From assembly GCF_002019765.1 (NCBI RefSeq), contig NZ_KV917380.1, positions 3,769,836-3,833,835 of the forward strand: 64,000 nt of DNA, written 5' to 3'. A program made the translations under genes and the position numbers. Positions 44,135-52,282 of this stretch are shown piece after piece. The DNA is from Shouchella oshimensis. GTDB lineage: Bacteria; Bacillota; Bacilli; Bacillales; Bacillaceae_D. The notes under the pieces were generated by a model. It did no database searches, was not told the DNA's origin, and saw only the letters and a program-made list of their open reading frames with translations. The stretch's first letter is position 1, and the number at the start of each line of letters is the position of its first letter.

Positions 44135-45613
44135 TTAATCTTCAAATACTGGATCTACTAAGCGAGCTGTCACCACTTTTTTACGTGTATAGAAATCGAC
44201 ACTATCTTTTCCATTTGCATGAAGTGTGCCGAAGAAAGAAGACTTCCAGCCAGAGAATGGGAAGAATGCCATAGGTGCTGGTACACCAAGATTAACCCCT
44301 AACATACCTGCATCAATGTTTTCGCGAAAGTAGCGAATTGCTTGCGCGTCTTTCGTGAAAATACAAGCGCCATTCGCAAATTCTGATTGGTTTGCCGTAG
44401 CAATTGCTTCTTTCAAATGCTTTACACGGACGATTGATAGTACAGGTGCAAAGATTTCATCTTTCCAAATCTTCATTTCCGTTGTAACGTTGTCAAAGAT
44501 TGTTGGCCCAACAAAGTAACCATCATCACTTGCACGTTCTCTACCGTCTAATAAAAGCGTTGCGCCTTCTTCTATACCGGACTCTATATATGAAAACGTA
44601 CGTTTTTTATTGTCTTCACGAATAACTGGCCCTAAGAATACCCCGTCGTCAATACCCTTTCCCATTTTTAAGCTCTCCGCTTTTTCCGTAAGCTTTGCGA
44701 TAAACGCATCCGCAATAGCATCTTCTACTGTTACAACCGCACATGCCATACAACGTTCTCCAGCAGAGCCGAAGGCAGCACCGACAATATCATTAACCGC
44801 CGTATCTAAATCGGCATCTCGTAAGACAACTGTATGGTTATTTGCACCAGTAAGCGCTTGGACACGCTTTAAATTTTCGCTACCACGCTTAAATACATAT
44901 TCACCAACTGGTTTAGAACCAACAAAAGAAACCGCTTTAATTTCTGGATGATCTAAAATACCGTTTACTACGTCGTGGGCACCATAGACAATATTAAACA
45001 CACCATCAGGGAGTCCAGCTTCTTTTAGCAAGTCTGCAAATTTTTCGACAAGCAAAGGTGTACGCTCTGACGGCTTAAGAATAAATGTATTCCCAAGTGC
45101 GATAGCCATCGGAAACATCCAGCAAGGCACCATCATCGGAAAGTTAAACGGTGTAATACCGCCAACAACACCAATTGGATAGCGGTAATTACTTGCCTCT
45201 ACGTTTGTAGCAATAGCAGGCAACGCATCACCCATCATAAGGGAAGGAGCACTAGCAGCAAATTCAACGTTCTCAATCCCCCGCTGTACTTCACCACGGG
45301 CTTCCGTTAAATTCTTGCCATTTTCCATTGTAATCAGTTGGGCTAATTCTTCTTTATGTTGTTGCAATAGCTGTTGAAAACTAAAAAGTATACGTGCACG
45401 ACGTGGGACTGCAACAGTTGACCAAACGTGGAAAGCTTCCTTTGCAATCTCGGCTGCATAATGAAGTTCTTGCTTTGTTGAAAGCGGCACTCGACAGAGA
45501 ACGTCTTTCGTCGCTGGATTGACCACTTCCTCATACTCTGAAGTCTTACTGACGACCCACTTTCCATTTATGTAGTTTTTTAATGTACGAACTTTACTCG
45601 CTGTTTCGACCAC
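44135..45613 (-). CDS. iolA: malonate/methylmalonate-semialdehyde dehydrogenase IolA
   Basis: A CoA-acylating aldehyde dehydrogenase that turns malonate semialdehyde into acetyl-CoA, the end of the inositol pathway. The sequence follows B. subtilis IolA (MmsA): [66 protein letters not shown] with the catalytic Cys, and the diagnostic [34 protein letters not shown] 45613 is the likeliest start, six bases after GGAGGG; a GTG one codon earlier is equally possible. It is about 492 aa. It is the first gene of the operon behind a clear promoter and IolR operators. Confidence 0.94.
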   Translation of the reverse strand: MVETASKVRTLKNYINGKWVVSKTSEYEEVVNPATKDVLCRVPLSTKQELHYAAEIAKEAFHVWSTVAVPRRARILFSFQQLLQQHKEELAQLITMENGKNLTEARGEVQRGIENVEFAASAPSLMMGDALPAIATNVEASNYRYPIGVVGGITPFNFPMMVPCWMFPMAIALGNTFILKPSERTPLLVEKFADLLKEAGLPDGVFNIVYGAHDVVNGILDHPEIKAVSFVGSKPVGEYVFKRGSENLKRVQALTGANNHTVVLRDADLDTAVNDIVGAAFGSAGERCMACAVVTVEDAIADAFIAKLTEKAESLKMGKGIDDGVFLGPVIREDNKKRTFSYIESGIEEGATLLLDGRERASDDGYFVGPTIFDNVTTEMKIWKDEIFAPVLSIVRVKHLKEAIATANQSEFANGACIFTKDAQAIRYFRENIDAGMLGVNLGVPAPMAFFPFSGWKSSFFGTLHANGKDSVDFYTRKKVVTARLVDPVFED

Positions 45614-45641
45614 CACAATCCCTCCATCAATTAACATTACT

Positions 45642-45655
45642 AGTAATCGCTTACA
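45642..45655 (-). promoter_or_regulatory. cre-like site in the iol leader
   Basis: Minus-strand TGTAAGCGATTACT matches TGNAANCGNWNNCA except the last base. It lies downstream of the iolA transcription start. CcpA control of the iol operon is known in B. subtilis. Confidence 0.5.
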
Positions 45656-45666
45656 ATAAAAATAAA

Positions 45667-45688
45667 ACTATTGGTTACTTATTGGTTA
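45667..45688 (-). promoter_or_regulatory. tandem IolR operator
   Basis: On the minus strand two 11-mers stand head to tail with no gap: TAACCAATAAG (45678-45688) and TAACCAATAGT (45667-45677). Both match the published IolR direct-repeat consensus WRAYCAADARD at every position. They begin one base after the -10 box and cover the transcription start. Confidence 0.85.
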
Positions 45689-45689
45689 T

Positions 45690-45718
45690 ATATTAATAAC
45701 ATCTTGGATATATGTCAA
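45690..45718 (-). promoter_or_regulatory. sigma-A promoter of the iol operon
   Basis: TTGACA (45713-45718), 17 bases, TAATAT (45690-45695) on the minus strand. The IolR repeats abut the -10 box. Confidence 0.85.
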
Positions 45719-45766
45719 CGATTTATCGGAATATTTTCTTTAATCACGATTAAATATATATATATG

Positions 45767-45796
45767 TTGATTATATTTTGAGTATAATGGTATAGT
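45767..45796 (+). promoter_or_regulatory. probable promoter of iolR
   Basis: TTGATT (45767-45772), 18 bases, TATAGT (45791-45796), 35 bases before iolR. A TATAAT at 45783-45788 is an alternative -10 but lacks a good -35. Confidence 0.5.
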
Positions 45797-45831
45797 ATGA
45801 GATAAGAATTTTTGACGTTGGGAGTAATAGA

Positions 45832-46581
45832 ATGAAGCTAGTTAGGATTCAAGAAATGGAAAACTACATTCTTGCAAACGGAACCGTCTCCATTGATGAT
45901 TTATGTGAGCGCTTCGATGTATCCAAAAATACTGTTCGACGGGATCTTAACCGTTTAACCGAAAAAGGGGTGATTGAAAAAGTATACGGAGGAGTTACTG
46001 CAACGGAAAAACAGTTAATTCCGTTTGAAAATCGTCACCACGTCTACAATGATGAAAAAGTTCGGATCGCTCTACATGCAGCATCTTTTATAGAAGATCA
46101 AGATTTTGTTTATATTGACTCAGGTACCACAACAAAATGGATGTTCGATCATTTCCCTGAAGATAAGTTTATTACGGTTTTGACGAATAATTTAGACGTT
46201 ATCAATGCTGTGTCGGACAAAGAAAATATTGAACTGTTTGTATTAGGGAATCATTACCAAGCAAAAACACGTTCATTCGTCAACATAAGCAGCTTTTCAC
46301 TTAATAAGTATAATGTAGATAAAGCGTTTATGGCTTGTACTGGAGCTAGCATTTCTAAAGGATTAACCAATGCCGATCTTCACGAATATGAAGTAAAAAA
46401 GAGCATTGTTCAGAAAGAAAATGAGCTTTTTCTACTAGCCGATGCTTCAAAATTCGGTCAGTCAACTATGCTTACGTATGCCCCTTTGTCTCGAGTGGAC
46501 CACATTATCACATCTGCCCCTTTAGATGAGTCGTATAAAACCTTCTTTCAAGAAGAAAATATTGTGTTACACACGGTTTAA
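45832..46581 (+). CDS. iolR: DeoR-family repressor IolR
   Basis: IolR represses the iol genes until the phosphorylated intermediate 2-deoxy-5-keto-gluconate-6-phosphate binds. The N-terminal winged helix-turn-helix is VSIDDLCERFDVSKNTVRRDLNRLTEKGVIEKVYGGV; the C-terminal sensor domain has YIDSGTTTKWMFDHFP and LLADASKFGQSTMLTYAPL, typical of DeoR effector domains. At 249 aa it is typical. It is divergent from iolA, with the tandem operators in the shared 218-base gap, as in B. subtilis. Confidence 0.94.
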   Translation: MKLVRIQEMENYILANGTVSIDDLCERFDVSKNTVRRDLNRLTEKGVIEKVYGGVTATEKQLIPFENRHHVYNDEKVRIALHAASFIEDQDFVYIDSGTTTKWMFDHFPEDKFITVLTNNLDVINAVSDKENIELFVLGNHYQAKTRSFVNISSFSLNKYNVDKAFMACTGASISKGLTNADLHEYEVKKSIVQKENELFLLADASKFGQSTMLTYAPLSRVDHIITSAPLDESYKTFFQEENIVLHTV

Positions 46582-46601
46582 TCAATCGTTTAATTAACAA
46601 C

Positions 46602-46640
46602 AAAAAGCGGTGAACCACTATTGTCCACCGCTTCTTTTTC
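46602..46640. terminator. bidirectional terminator between iolR and fra
   Basis: AAAGCGGTG pairs with CACCGCTTC, with A and T runs outside. It serves convergent genes ending at 46581 and 46687. Confidence 0.8.
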
Positions 46641-46686
46641 ATATACCTTCATTTTTAAAGTATGTTGCTGAACAAATAATTTCTTT

Positions 46687-47055
46687 TTACCGCCAAAATT
46701 TCGTATACCCTTTTTTATCCTCAATATTAAACCAAATCATTCTCTCTAATAACTTGTAATCTACAGGTTTATTCCAAGGAATTCTAAACAATCCCTTAGT
46801 TGCACTGTAACCGGCCTGAGCAATTTCATCAGCAAAACGTGATATACCTGCTTCTTCTGGTGAGACGCTTAAATGGTGTTTTGCAGTAGAAACACCAATT
46901 ATAAAAGTGTCTTGATTTGAAAACATCGGCGTGTTCCACTTAATGTGTGGTACTAGCTCAGGAAACTCAACAGCTATCCACGTCAACATTTCTTCTGTTC
47001 GATTACGATGCTCAGGATGATCGACACTTGCTAAGTAATCTTTGAAATGATCCAT
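46687..47055 (-). CDS. fra: frataxin-like iron chaperone Fra (YdhG, DUF1801)
   Basis: This DUF1801 protein follows B. subtilis YdhG/Fra closely: [74 protein letters not shown]. Fra delivers iron for iron-sulfur cluster and haem assembly in the cytoplasm. The start MDHFKDYL at 47055 has GGAGGAG upstream and gives 122 aa, one less than the B. subtilis protein. It stands alone. Confidence 0.87.
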   Translation of the reverse strand: MDHFKDYLASVDHPEHRNRTEEMLTWIAVEFPELVPHIKWNTPMFSNQDTFIIGVSTAKHHLSVSPEEAGISRFADEIAQAGYSATKGLFRIPWNKPVDYKLLERMIWFNIEDKKGYTKFWR

Positions 47056-47519
47056 ATTCTCCTCCATAATAAGTAAGTCATGATTATCTTTCCCCCTTTA
47101 TACATCACTCTCTTTCTTTTCATTAAAGGGGGCTCTTACACCATCATTAATCATTTTTATACATTCGCAATAGCTTTGCTATCAAGTACATAGTACCTAT
47201 TCTTTTATTTTAATTCAATCAACTGATTCACTCGACCCCTTATTTCAATAGATTTTTTTAGTTCAAAAATAAAAGTATCCCTTCCTTCTGAGTGTTCTTC
47301 GCACTAGCAGAACAGACTACGTCTTTTTAACCTTCAAACTACCCGCTCCAACGAACAATTTGTTGCTGCTTTTACTCTCAAACTGTCCAAAAATAGCATA
47401 ACATTTACAGAAAACAAAAATCGGAATAAGAATACAGTTAAAATTATTCCTAAAATTATAATTATGATATACACTGAGAAGAGAATACATATCTAACAAG
47501 CGAAAAGGCGGGAATCATT
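47056..47519. other. intergenic stretch, no gene seen
   Basis: About 460 very AT-rich bases between fra and the Arr-like gene. I looked here for the missing N-terminal codons of the Arr-like gene and did not find them. Confidence 0.45.
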
Positions 47520-47876
47520 ATGAATCATAACGAATTTTTTGCAGAATATAACGTATCCAATTATCAGGATAAAACCTCTAACCATATCTACTTTACTGCG
47601 ACCTTAGATGCTGCCAAATGGGGAGCGGAATTAGCAAAATCCGACTCCAAAGAAAGAATTTATATTGTTGAACCATTAGGGAACTTTGAAAATGATCCTA
47701 ACTTAACTGATAAAAGATTTCCCGGAAATCCAACACGCTCTTATCGATCGAAATCTCCATTAAAAGTAATAGCGGAATTAGGTTCATGGATACGACATTC
47801 CGATGAAGAAATAAACCATATGCTTGCCTCTTTGAGACAATTAAAAGAAGAAGGAAAAGATGTCATATACGATTAA
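47520..47876 (+). CDS. Arr-like rifampin ADP-ribosyltransferase lacking its N-terminus
   Basis: From residue 20 on the protein matches Arr enzymes, which inactivate rifampin by ADP-ribosylation: HIYFTATLDAAKWGAELAKS, IYIVEPLGNFENDPNLTDKRFPGNPTRSYRSKSPLKV, ending GKDVIYD. The usual first strand with the NAD-binding FYHGTKADL motif is replaced by an unrelated NEFFAEYNVSNYQDKTSN. Arr is about 140 aa; this is 118. It has a plausible ribosome binding site (AAGGCGGG), so it is probably translated, but without the conserved His it may not transfer ADP-ribose to rifampin. Confidence 0.75.
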   Translation: MNHNEFFAEYNVSNYQDKTSNHIYFTATLDAAKWGAELAKSDSKERIYIVEPLGNFENDPNLTDKRFPGNPTRSYRSKSPLKVIAELGSWIRHSDEEINHMLASLRQLKEEGKDVIYD

Positions 47877-48021
47877 AGTGTCACTAGAGGACTAACGACT
47901 AAACAACATAACGTTGTATTATCTTTATTTATCAAAGCATCAAGAGATTTGTTGGCTGATCTTGTCATCAAACAACTTCTAAAGTAATTTTTCGCGCAAC
48001 GAATGGTCTAACGCTTAATTT

Positions 48022-48045
48022 GAGCCGTATCTAACGGCTCTTTTT
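48022..48045 (+). terminator. terminator downstream of the Arr-like gene
   Basis: GAGCCG, seven bases, CGGCTC, then five T, on the plus strand. Confidence 0.7.
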
Positions 48046-48061
48046 CTGTGCTGTGATACAC

Positions 48062-48092
48062 AAAAACAACCGATAATCATTCGGCTGTTTTT
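48062..48092 (-). terminator. terminator downstream of the aldo/keto reductase gene
   Basis: AAAACAACCGA pairs with TCGGCTGTTTT, flanked by A and T runs, so it could act on both strands; the minus-strand gene ends at 48168. Confidence 0.65.
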
Positions 48093-48167
48093 GTAACATG
48101 CACCCATTTTCAGGCTAGAATCGAATTTGATCCTTTTTCTTTGTTATACTCAACCTATTATCGTTAC

Positions 48168-49151
48168 TTAGTAAGGACCCCTAATATGCTGCTCGACTTC
48201 TGACTTATAAAACGCAGCCAAGTTTTTCAATTCTTCGGCTGTGAATTTAGGCTCATGTACAGCCTCTACATTTTTTTCTACTTGCTCAACAGTTTTAAAT
48301 CCAGGTATAACAGTTGTTACCTCTTCTTGATCTAGTATCCAGCGAAGCGCAGCACTCGAAAGATGCTTACGACCATCTTTAATCCAAGATAGCTTTTGAG
48401 CCAGTTCGACCCCCTTCTCGAATTCAATCCCGCCAAACGTTTCGCCAACATTAAATGAATCTCCATCGCGATTAAAATTTCGGTGGTCATCTGTTTCAAA
48501 CGTGTGCGCACTTGTGAATTTTCCTGTTAAGAGTCCACTTGCTAAAGGAACTCTTGCAATAATTCCCACCCCTTGTTCCTTTGCTTTTGGCAATAATGTC
48601 TCAAGGGGCTTTTGTCTAAGAAGATTAAAGATAACCTGTAATGCCTTCACATTCGGATTTTCTAAACATACTAGACCTTCCTCTATTGTTTCAACACTCA
48701 CACCATAATTTCTTATCTTCCCTTCAGCTTGAAGCTGATCAAGTACAGTAAACACTTGTCCACTCTTAAGTATGTCAAGAGGCGGGCAATGAATCTGGTA
48801 TAAATCTAAGCGCTCCCTTTTTAAACGCCTCAGGCTATTTTCGCAATATGAACGCACTTGCTCAGCGGAATACGTATCAGGAGAAAAGATATCCCCTGCT
48901 CTACAAAATTTTGTAGCAATATAGACTTCATCTTCTTTCCCCTTCGTCGCTTGCGCAAGAAGCTCCTCACTATGACCATCCCCGTACACATCAGCTGTAT
49001 CAAAAAAGTTCACACCATGATCCATTGCGGTTTCAAGTGCTTTTAATGATTCTTTGTCATTCGTCCTGCCCCACGAGCCACCAATAGCCCAAGTTCCAAA
49101 GCTTAGCTGACTAATCTTTACATCAGTGTCTCCCAATTGTTTATACTGCAA
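48168..49151 (-). CDS. aldo/keto reductase (TTG start)
   Basis: An NADPH-dependent aldo/keto reductase of the YajO/IolS-like group. The catalytic tetrad is visible: Asp and Tyr in NFFDTADVYGDGHSEELL, Lys in VYIATKFCRAG and His in LDLYQIHCPP. The cofactor region GVGIIARVPLASGLLTGKF and the C-terminal TTVIPGFKTVEQVEKNV are typical. TTG 49151 is the better start: AAGGAG lies eight bases upstream and the protein then begins QYKQLGDTDVKISQLSFGTWAIGG as usual; ATG 49172 has no ribosome binding site. It is 327 aa. The substrate is unknown. Confidence 0.88.
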   Translation of the reverse strand: MQYKQLGDTDVKISQLSFGTWAIGGSWGRTNDKESLKALETAMDHGVNFFDTADVYGDGHSEELLAQATKGKEDEVYIATKFCRAGDIFSPDTYSAEQVRSYCENSLRRLKRERLDLYQIHCPPLDILKSGQVFTVLDQLQAEGKIRNYGVSVETIEEGLVCLENPNVKALQVIFNLLRQKPLETLLPKAKEQGVGIIARVPLASGLLTGKFTSAHTFETDDHRNFNRDGDSFNVGETFGGIEFEKGVELAQKLSWIKDGRKHLSSAALRWILDQEEVTTVIPGFKTVEQVEKNVEAVHEPKFTAEELKNLAAFYKSEVEQHIRGPY

Positions 49152-49441
49152 TTCCCTCAGCTCCTTGTTCATTTATTATTTACTAGTTTAAACGTTTTCT
49201 AACTATTTGCATAATCATACACTTTAAGAAAGAATGCGCTTCCTTACCAGACTATATTCTAAGGAAAGTGGAGGTACGAACATGATTTTCCCTTTTACTA
49301 ACTAGATACGTTTTTCCATGTACTTCTTGCGTATAAATGGCTATTGGTGCGTAGAGCTAGCGAAGGAGATGGAACTATAGAACCATTCTACACATTAAAC
49401 CAGCATAAAATTGATATCTGAGAGATTTACAGATCCTTCTA

Positions 49442-49876
49442 TTATTGTTTTCTTTTTTCTTCCCAAATGCGTATACGCTCTTCATGACTCACTACTTCGT
49501 GAATTTGATGTAACATCCAAACATATCCAAAAGAATCCATAAACATTGCATTCGAAAGTCCATAATCAGGTAAATCCGTAACCGGTTGTATCTCCTTACA
49601 CCCTAAGCTCATTGCTTTTTTATAGGTCTCCTTAATATCAGGAACAGATACGTTAAACCAAATTGTTTTAGGGTCTTCTTTGGTTGGTGCTACCAATTGA
49701 AATTCAGGATTTTCATCCAACATGTGAAAGCGTACGCCGTAGAGAGTAAAGATGGCTTCGTTTGTGCCTTTAGGTAAATCTGATACCTCAATACGTTCGA
49801 TTTCAAATATATTCTCGTATAATTCTAATGCTTTTAAACTATCCGTAACAACCAAGTCAATTTCTACTCCTACCAT
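49442..49876 (-). CDS. VOC (glyoxalase/bleomycin-resistance fold) family protein
   Basis: A 144-aa protein with the VOC fold: VEIDLVVTDSLKALELYENIFEIERI forms the first beta-alpha-beta unit and TIWFNVSVPDIKETYKKAMSLGCKEIQPVTDLPDYGLSNAMFMDSFGYVWMLHQ the second. It resembles the PhnB/YetH-like small VOC proteins. Metal ligands and substrate are not clear, so no activity is claimed. The C-terminus HEERIRIWEEKRKQ is a charged helix. Repeat copy 2 lies upstream. Confidence 0.8.
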   Translation of the reverse strand: MVGVEIDLVVTDSLKALELYENIFEIERIEVSDLPKGTNEAIFTLYGVRFHMLDENPEFQLVAPTKEDPKTIWFNVSVPDIKETYKKAMSLGCKEIQPVTDLPDYGLSNAMFMDSFGYVWMLHQIHEVVSHEERIRIWEEKRKQ

Positions 49877-49954
49877 TGTGTGTTCACTCCTATCTTCGTT
49901 AATCTAGAATCAACATCATTAGACGACCTGCCTCAACATTCGTTACACTATAAA

Positions 49955-50130
49955 GAGGCTGGGAGATAACTAAAAGTAGTATTTGAAAAGACGAATAGCC
50001 TAAAATATGCTGAGTAGCACCGCTACAGGAGAATCCTTCCGCTCATTTTTATATAAAACAAACGACGAACGTTCCTATTTTCAGGAATGTTCGTCATTTT
50101 GGTCTGTCTATCTACTTCTGTCCCAGCCTC
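49955..50130 (-). repeat. 176-bp dispersed repeat with terminal inverted repeats, copy 2
   Basis: The same element as at 5141-5316 and exactly the same length. It begins GAGGCTGGGAGA and ends TGTCCCAGCCTC. Where copy 1 has an A-T pair in the terminal stem, this copy has G-C: both arms changed, so base pairing is kept. The internal stem is identical in the two copies. It ends five bases from the rsbR-like stop codon and could terminate that gene. Confidence 0.85.
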
Positions 50131-50135
50131 TTAGT

Positions 50136-50975
50136 TTACATATCAATCGTTGAGAAATCAAGTTTCGCCAACGCATGAGCAATAGATGAATAAATTTTCA
50201 AACCGCTAAAATCAATACCAATTTGAACAGCTGTTTGGGCAATTTCCGATCGAACACCTGACAGTGAGGTTCTTGTCCCAACTAATGTTAACCCTTTTAT
50301 TAATTGAAACAACTCATTCGCTACCATTGTGTCAATAATTGGGACACCTGATAGATCTACTAGTAAACACTGAATTTGTCTTTTTGCACAAGACTCTATC
50401 GTATTTGTAAAAATGATTTTCGCTCGGTGCGTATCAATTTCACCCACTAGCGGAAGCAATGAAATTTTTTCATTTAAATCAATAATCGGGGAGCTTAATT
50501 CTGTAATTAACTCACTTTGTGCATGAATTAACTGTTTAGACTTAGCTTGGTTTTTAATACTAAAAGCTACAACGATGTCTTTAAAGGTATCTGTTATTTT
50601 CTGCACACATGAAGCATAATCTTCAAATGCTAACTGATCACCATGATGATAGAAATACTTTTCAACATGTTGTAAATATAGCTGCTGATTACGATGGAAT
50701 TCTTCTATAATATCAGGCAAAGCTGTATTTAAATGAGCTTCATCAGAAGTAATGGAATCAATCCATCGTTGAAAAGCTTCATCGCTACATGAGTCTTCGT
50801 CTTCATCAAACAACGTAATGAAGATAGAATGAAAGTCGTAGTTCTGCTTTTTTAACGTTTCGATTTCTGAAGGGTTACATGTACCATAAACGCCTCCTTT
50901 GGTTTTATCGAGGCCATGGTACCATTCTTCAGTCAAAGAAGGGAGTTTTTCATGGAGGTAATCATAGAATAACAT
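50136..50975 (-). CDS. RsbR-family stressosome protein with STAS domain
   Basis: A co-antagonist of the RsbR family, which with RsbS and RsbT forms the stressosome that controls sigma-B. Residues 1-150 are an RsbR N-terminal globin-like sensor domain with no haem motif I can identify. From ~155 the STAS domain reads ELSSPIIDLNEKISLLPLVGEIDTHRAK and CLLVDLSGVPIIDTMVANELFQLI. Both phospho-acceptor threonines of RsbR are conserved: T182 in EIDTHRAK and T216 in IIDTMVA, 34 residues apart as in RsbRA. It is 279 aa. No rsbS or rsbT is adjacent, so it is an additional paralogue. Confidence 0.88.
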   Translation of the reverse strand: MLFYDYLHEKLPSLTEEWYHGLDKTKGGVYGTCNPSEIETLKKQNYDFHSIFITLFDEDEDSCSDEAFQRWIDSITSDEAHLNTALPDIIEEFHRNQQLYLQHVEKYFYHHGDQLAFEDYASCVQKITDTFKDIVVAFSIKNQAKSKQLIHAQSELITELSSPIIDLNEKISLLPLVGEIDTHRAKIIFTNTIESCAKRQIQCLLVDLSGVPIIDTMVANELFQLIKGLTLVGTRTSLSGVRSEIAQTAVQIGIDFSGLKIYSSIAHALAKLDFSTIDM

Positions 50976-51064
50976 TGCCTTACAAGCTCCTTATTTTTTC
51001 TCCTATTATTGCATTGTCGCTATGGATTGTCTATAAAAAAGAGAACCTAAATTTATACTATTTG

Positions 51065-51091
51065 GTTTTAAAGAAAAATAAATGTGGGAAT
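51065..51091 (+). promoter_or_regulatory. sigma-B-like promoter
   Basis: GTTTTA (51065-51070), 15 bases, GGGAAT (51086-51091) fits the sigma-B consensus GTTTAA-N12-15-GGGTAT with two mismatches. It is 36 bases before a small stress-protein-like gene and divergent from the rsbR paralogue. Confidence 0.55.
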
Positions 51092-51127
51092 GGGACTATA
51101 CAATTATTATAGATAGAGGTGAAGAGT

Positions 51128-51433
51128 ATGCAAAGACCCATGTTTAAGGACTTCAATAGTGAAGAGGAAGCGTATGATGCTGTTAAAAAAATGAAGCAAA
51201 AATATGATTCATCCCGGATCAAGGTCGTTGCTCCTTTTCCGCACAATAACCAAACAAAAACGCATAATGACTACGGCTTACCAAAGGAAAATGTAAAGTA
51301 TGATGGCGATATGTACAGCTTAGAACAGTTGCTTGAAGGATGCGGTTTTAGTAATAACCAAGCGAAAGAATTGAATAATACGGTTGAATCGGGGCAACTA
51401 TTAGTGATTGTGTGTCAGGATAAAACTAGTTAA
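51128..51433 (+). CDS. small protein resembling general stress protein 17M (YflT)
   Basis: A 101-aa soluble protein. Its layout resembles the YflT/heat-induced stress protein family: EEEAYDAVKKMKQKYDSSRIKVVA at the start (helix, strand) and a closing ELNNTVESGQLLVIV strand. The assignment is tentative. ATG 51128 (MQRPMFKDF) is chosen because AGAGGTGA precedes it. The sigma-B-like promoter upstream supports a general stress role. Confidence 0.55.
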   Translation: MQRPMFKDFNSEEEAYDAVKKMKQKYDSSRIKVVAPFPHNNQTKTHNDYGLPKENVKYDGDMYSLEQLLEGCGFSNNQAKELNNTVESGQLLVIVCQDKTS

Positions 51434-51723
51434 TTCCGTAAATAGAAACTATCTGATTAAGGCAAAAACGTATTCGTTTTTGCCCTTACTATCGTACAGA
51501 TTAGTAAAAAGCATGATTGTAATTAAATTATACCGAGGAAATGGAACCTCTTTTGAAGAGCATGATTGAAAAACAAAGAACTCCTATTTTAAGTGGGGAA
51601 CTGTCAAACTTATGAGAATGAAGGAACAACACTCAAGTTCTACTTTTGAAATCAGCGAAAATTTGATTGATTTTTTAATAAAGGTTCTTTAGTATTGCTC
51701 ACAAAGGCGGGAAGGAGAGATGA
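51434..51723. other. intergenic stretch with short overlapping frames
   Basis: Contains two short overlapping frames (51540-51690, products under 30 aa) whose spacing resembles a broken gene. I could not assign a parent. No terminator is obvious. Confidence 0.3.
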
Positions 51724-51852
51724 ATGGATGATTACGAGGAACTTTTACAAAGTTTAATAAACGAAATGGAATTAAAGCTAAATCGAAAGTTATCCCAAAA
51801 AGAAATCATCTACTTACAAACTATCATTTTTCAACACCTCTTTTCCAAGTAG
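51724..51852 (+). CDS. small helical protein (42 aa), paralogue of the one at 33948
   Basis: GAAGGAGAG lies just before the ATG. The product reads MDDYEELLQSLINEMELKLN, then RKLSQKEIIYLQTIIFQHL, mostly one amphipathic helix pair, with the same spacing of E, L and K/R as the 41-aa protein at 33948. It has no signal peptide. The function is unknown; it is reminiscent in size of small Bacillus phosphatase-like or regulator-binding peptides but lacks the Spo0E SQELD motif. Confidence 0.55.
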   Translation: MDDYEELLQSLINEMELKLNRKLSQKEIIYLQTIIFQHLFSK

Positions 51853-52282
51853 CTTTATCGTTACAATACTGTCTTTTTTATTCCCCATCTACTCTCTACA
51901 TTTCTTACACTTTCTCTTTTGAATGTTCTATACCACCCTTTTTTATTACTCATTCAAAACCCTCTATTTACCCGCAAAGGTTCAGCTAACTAATTGAATT
52001 AAATATGATGCCTTTGCATTACTTTAAAAACTTTATTGGTAATCTAATCATCCAGTACGAGGATTAGGCATGCATTCTCTGTCCTTTTCACTTCCTAATC
52101 TTAATGTCCACCTAAAAAAGAAGAAGCCAATCACTATTGGCCTCTTTTCTTTACCTTTATTTTTCTTTATTGCATATTTTTTCGTATTTCCTGATCTTTC
52201 CTTCTGCGTAACACGGCACTAATTTATGTATATCTTTAGATTGACAGAAAAACTTGCGTGTCTGGACAACATGATAAGTAAT
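51853..52282. other. intergenic stretch with one hairpin
   Basis: About 430 AT-rich bases. The only structure seen is a hairpin at 52112-52152 (GCCAAT/ATTGGC with A- and T-rich flanks) that may terminate the minus-strand gene ending at 52283. No gene is apparent. Confidence 0.4.

Noticed and set aside
47317-47499. A 60-codon minus-strand frame upstream of the Arr-like gene
   Set aside because: Low-complexity, AT-driven composition and no ribosome binding site. It does not encode the missing Arr N-terminus on either strand.
49281-49304. GGAGG followed by an ATG and a seven-codon frame between the VOC and aldo/keto reductase genes
   Set aside because: Too short for a protein, with no hairpin after it to suggest a leader peptide.
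51540-51690. Two overlapping short plus-strand frames ending at 51605 and around 51690
   Set aside because: Products are under 30 residues, the ribosome binding sites are poor and no homology is recognised. Probably a gene remnant or chance.
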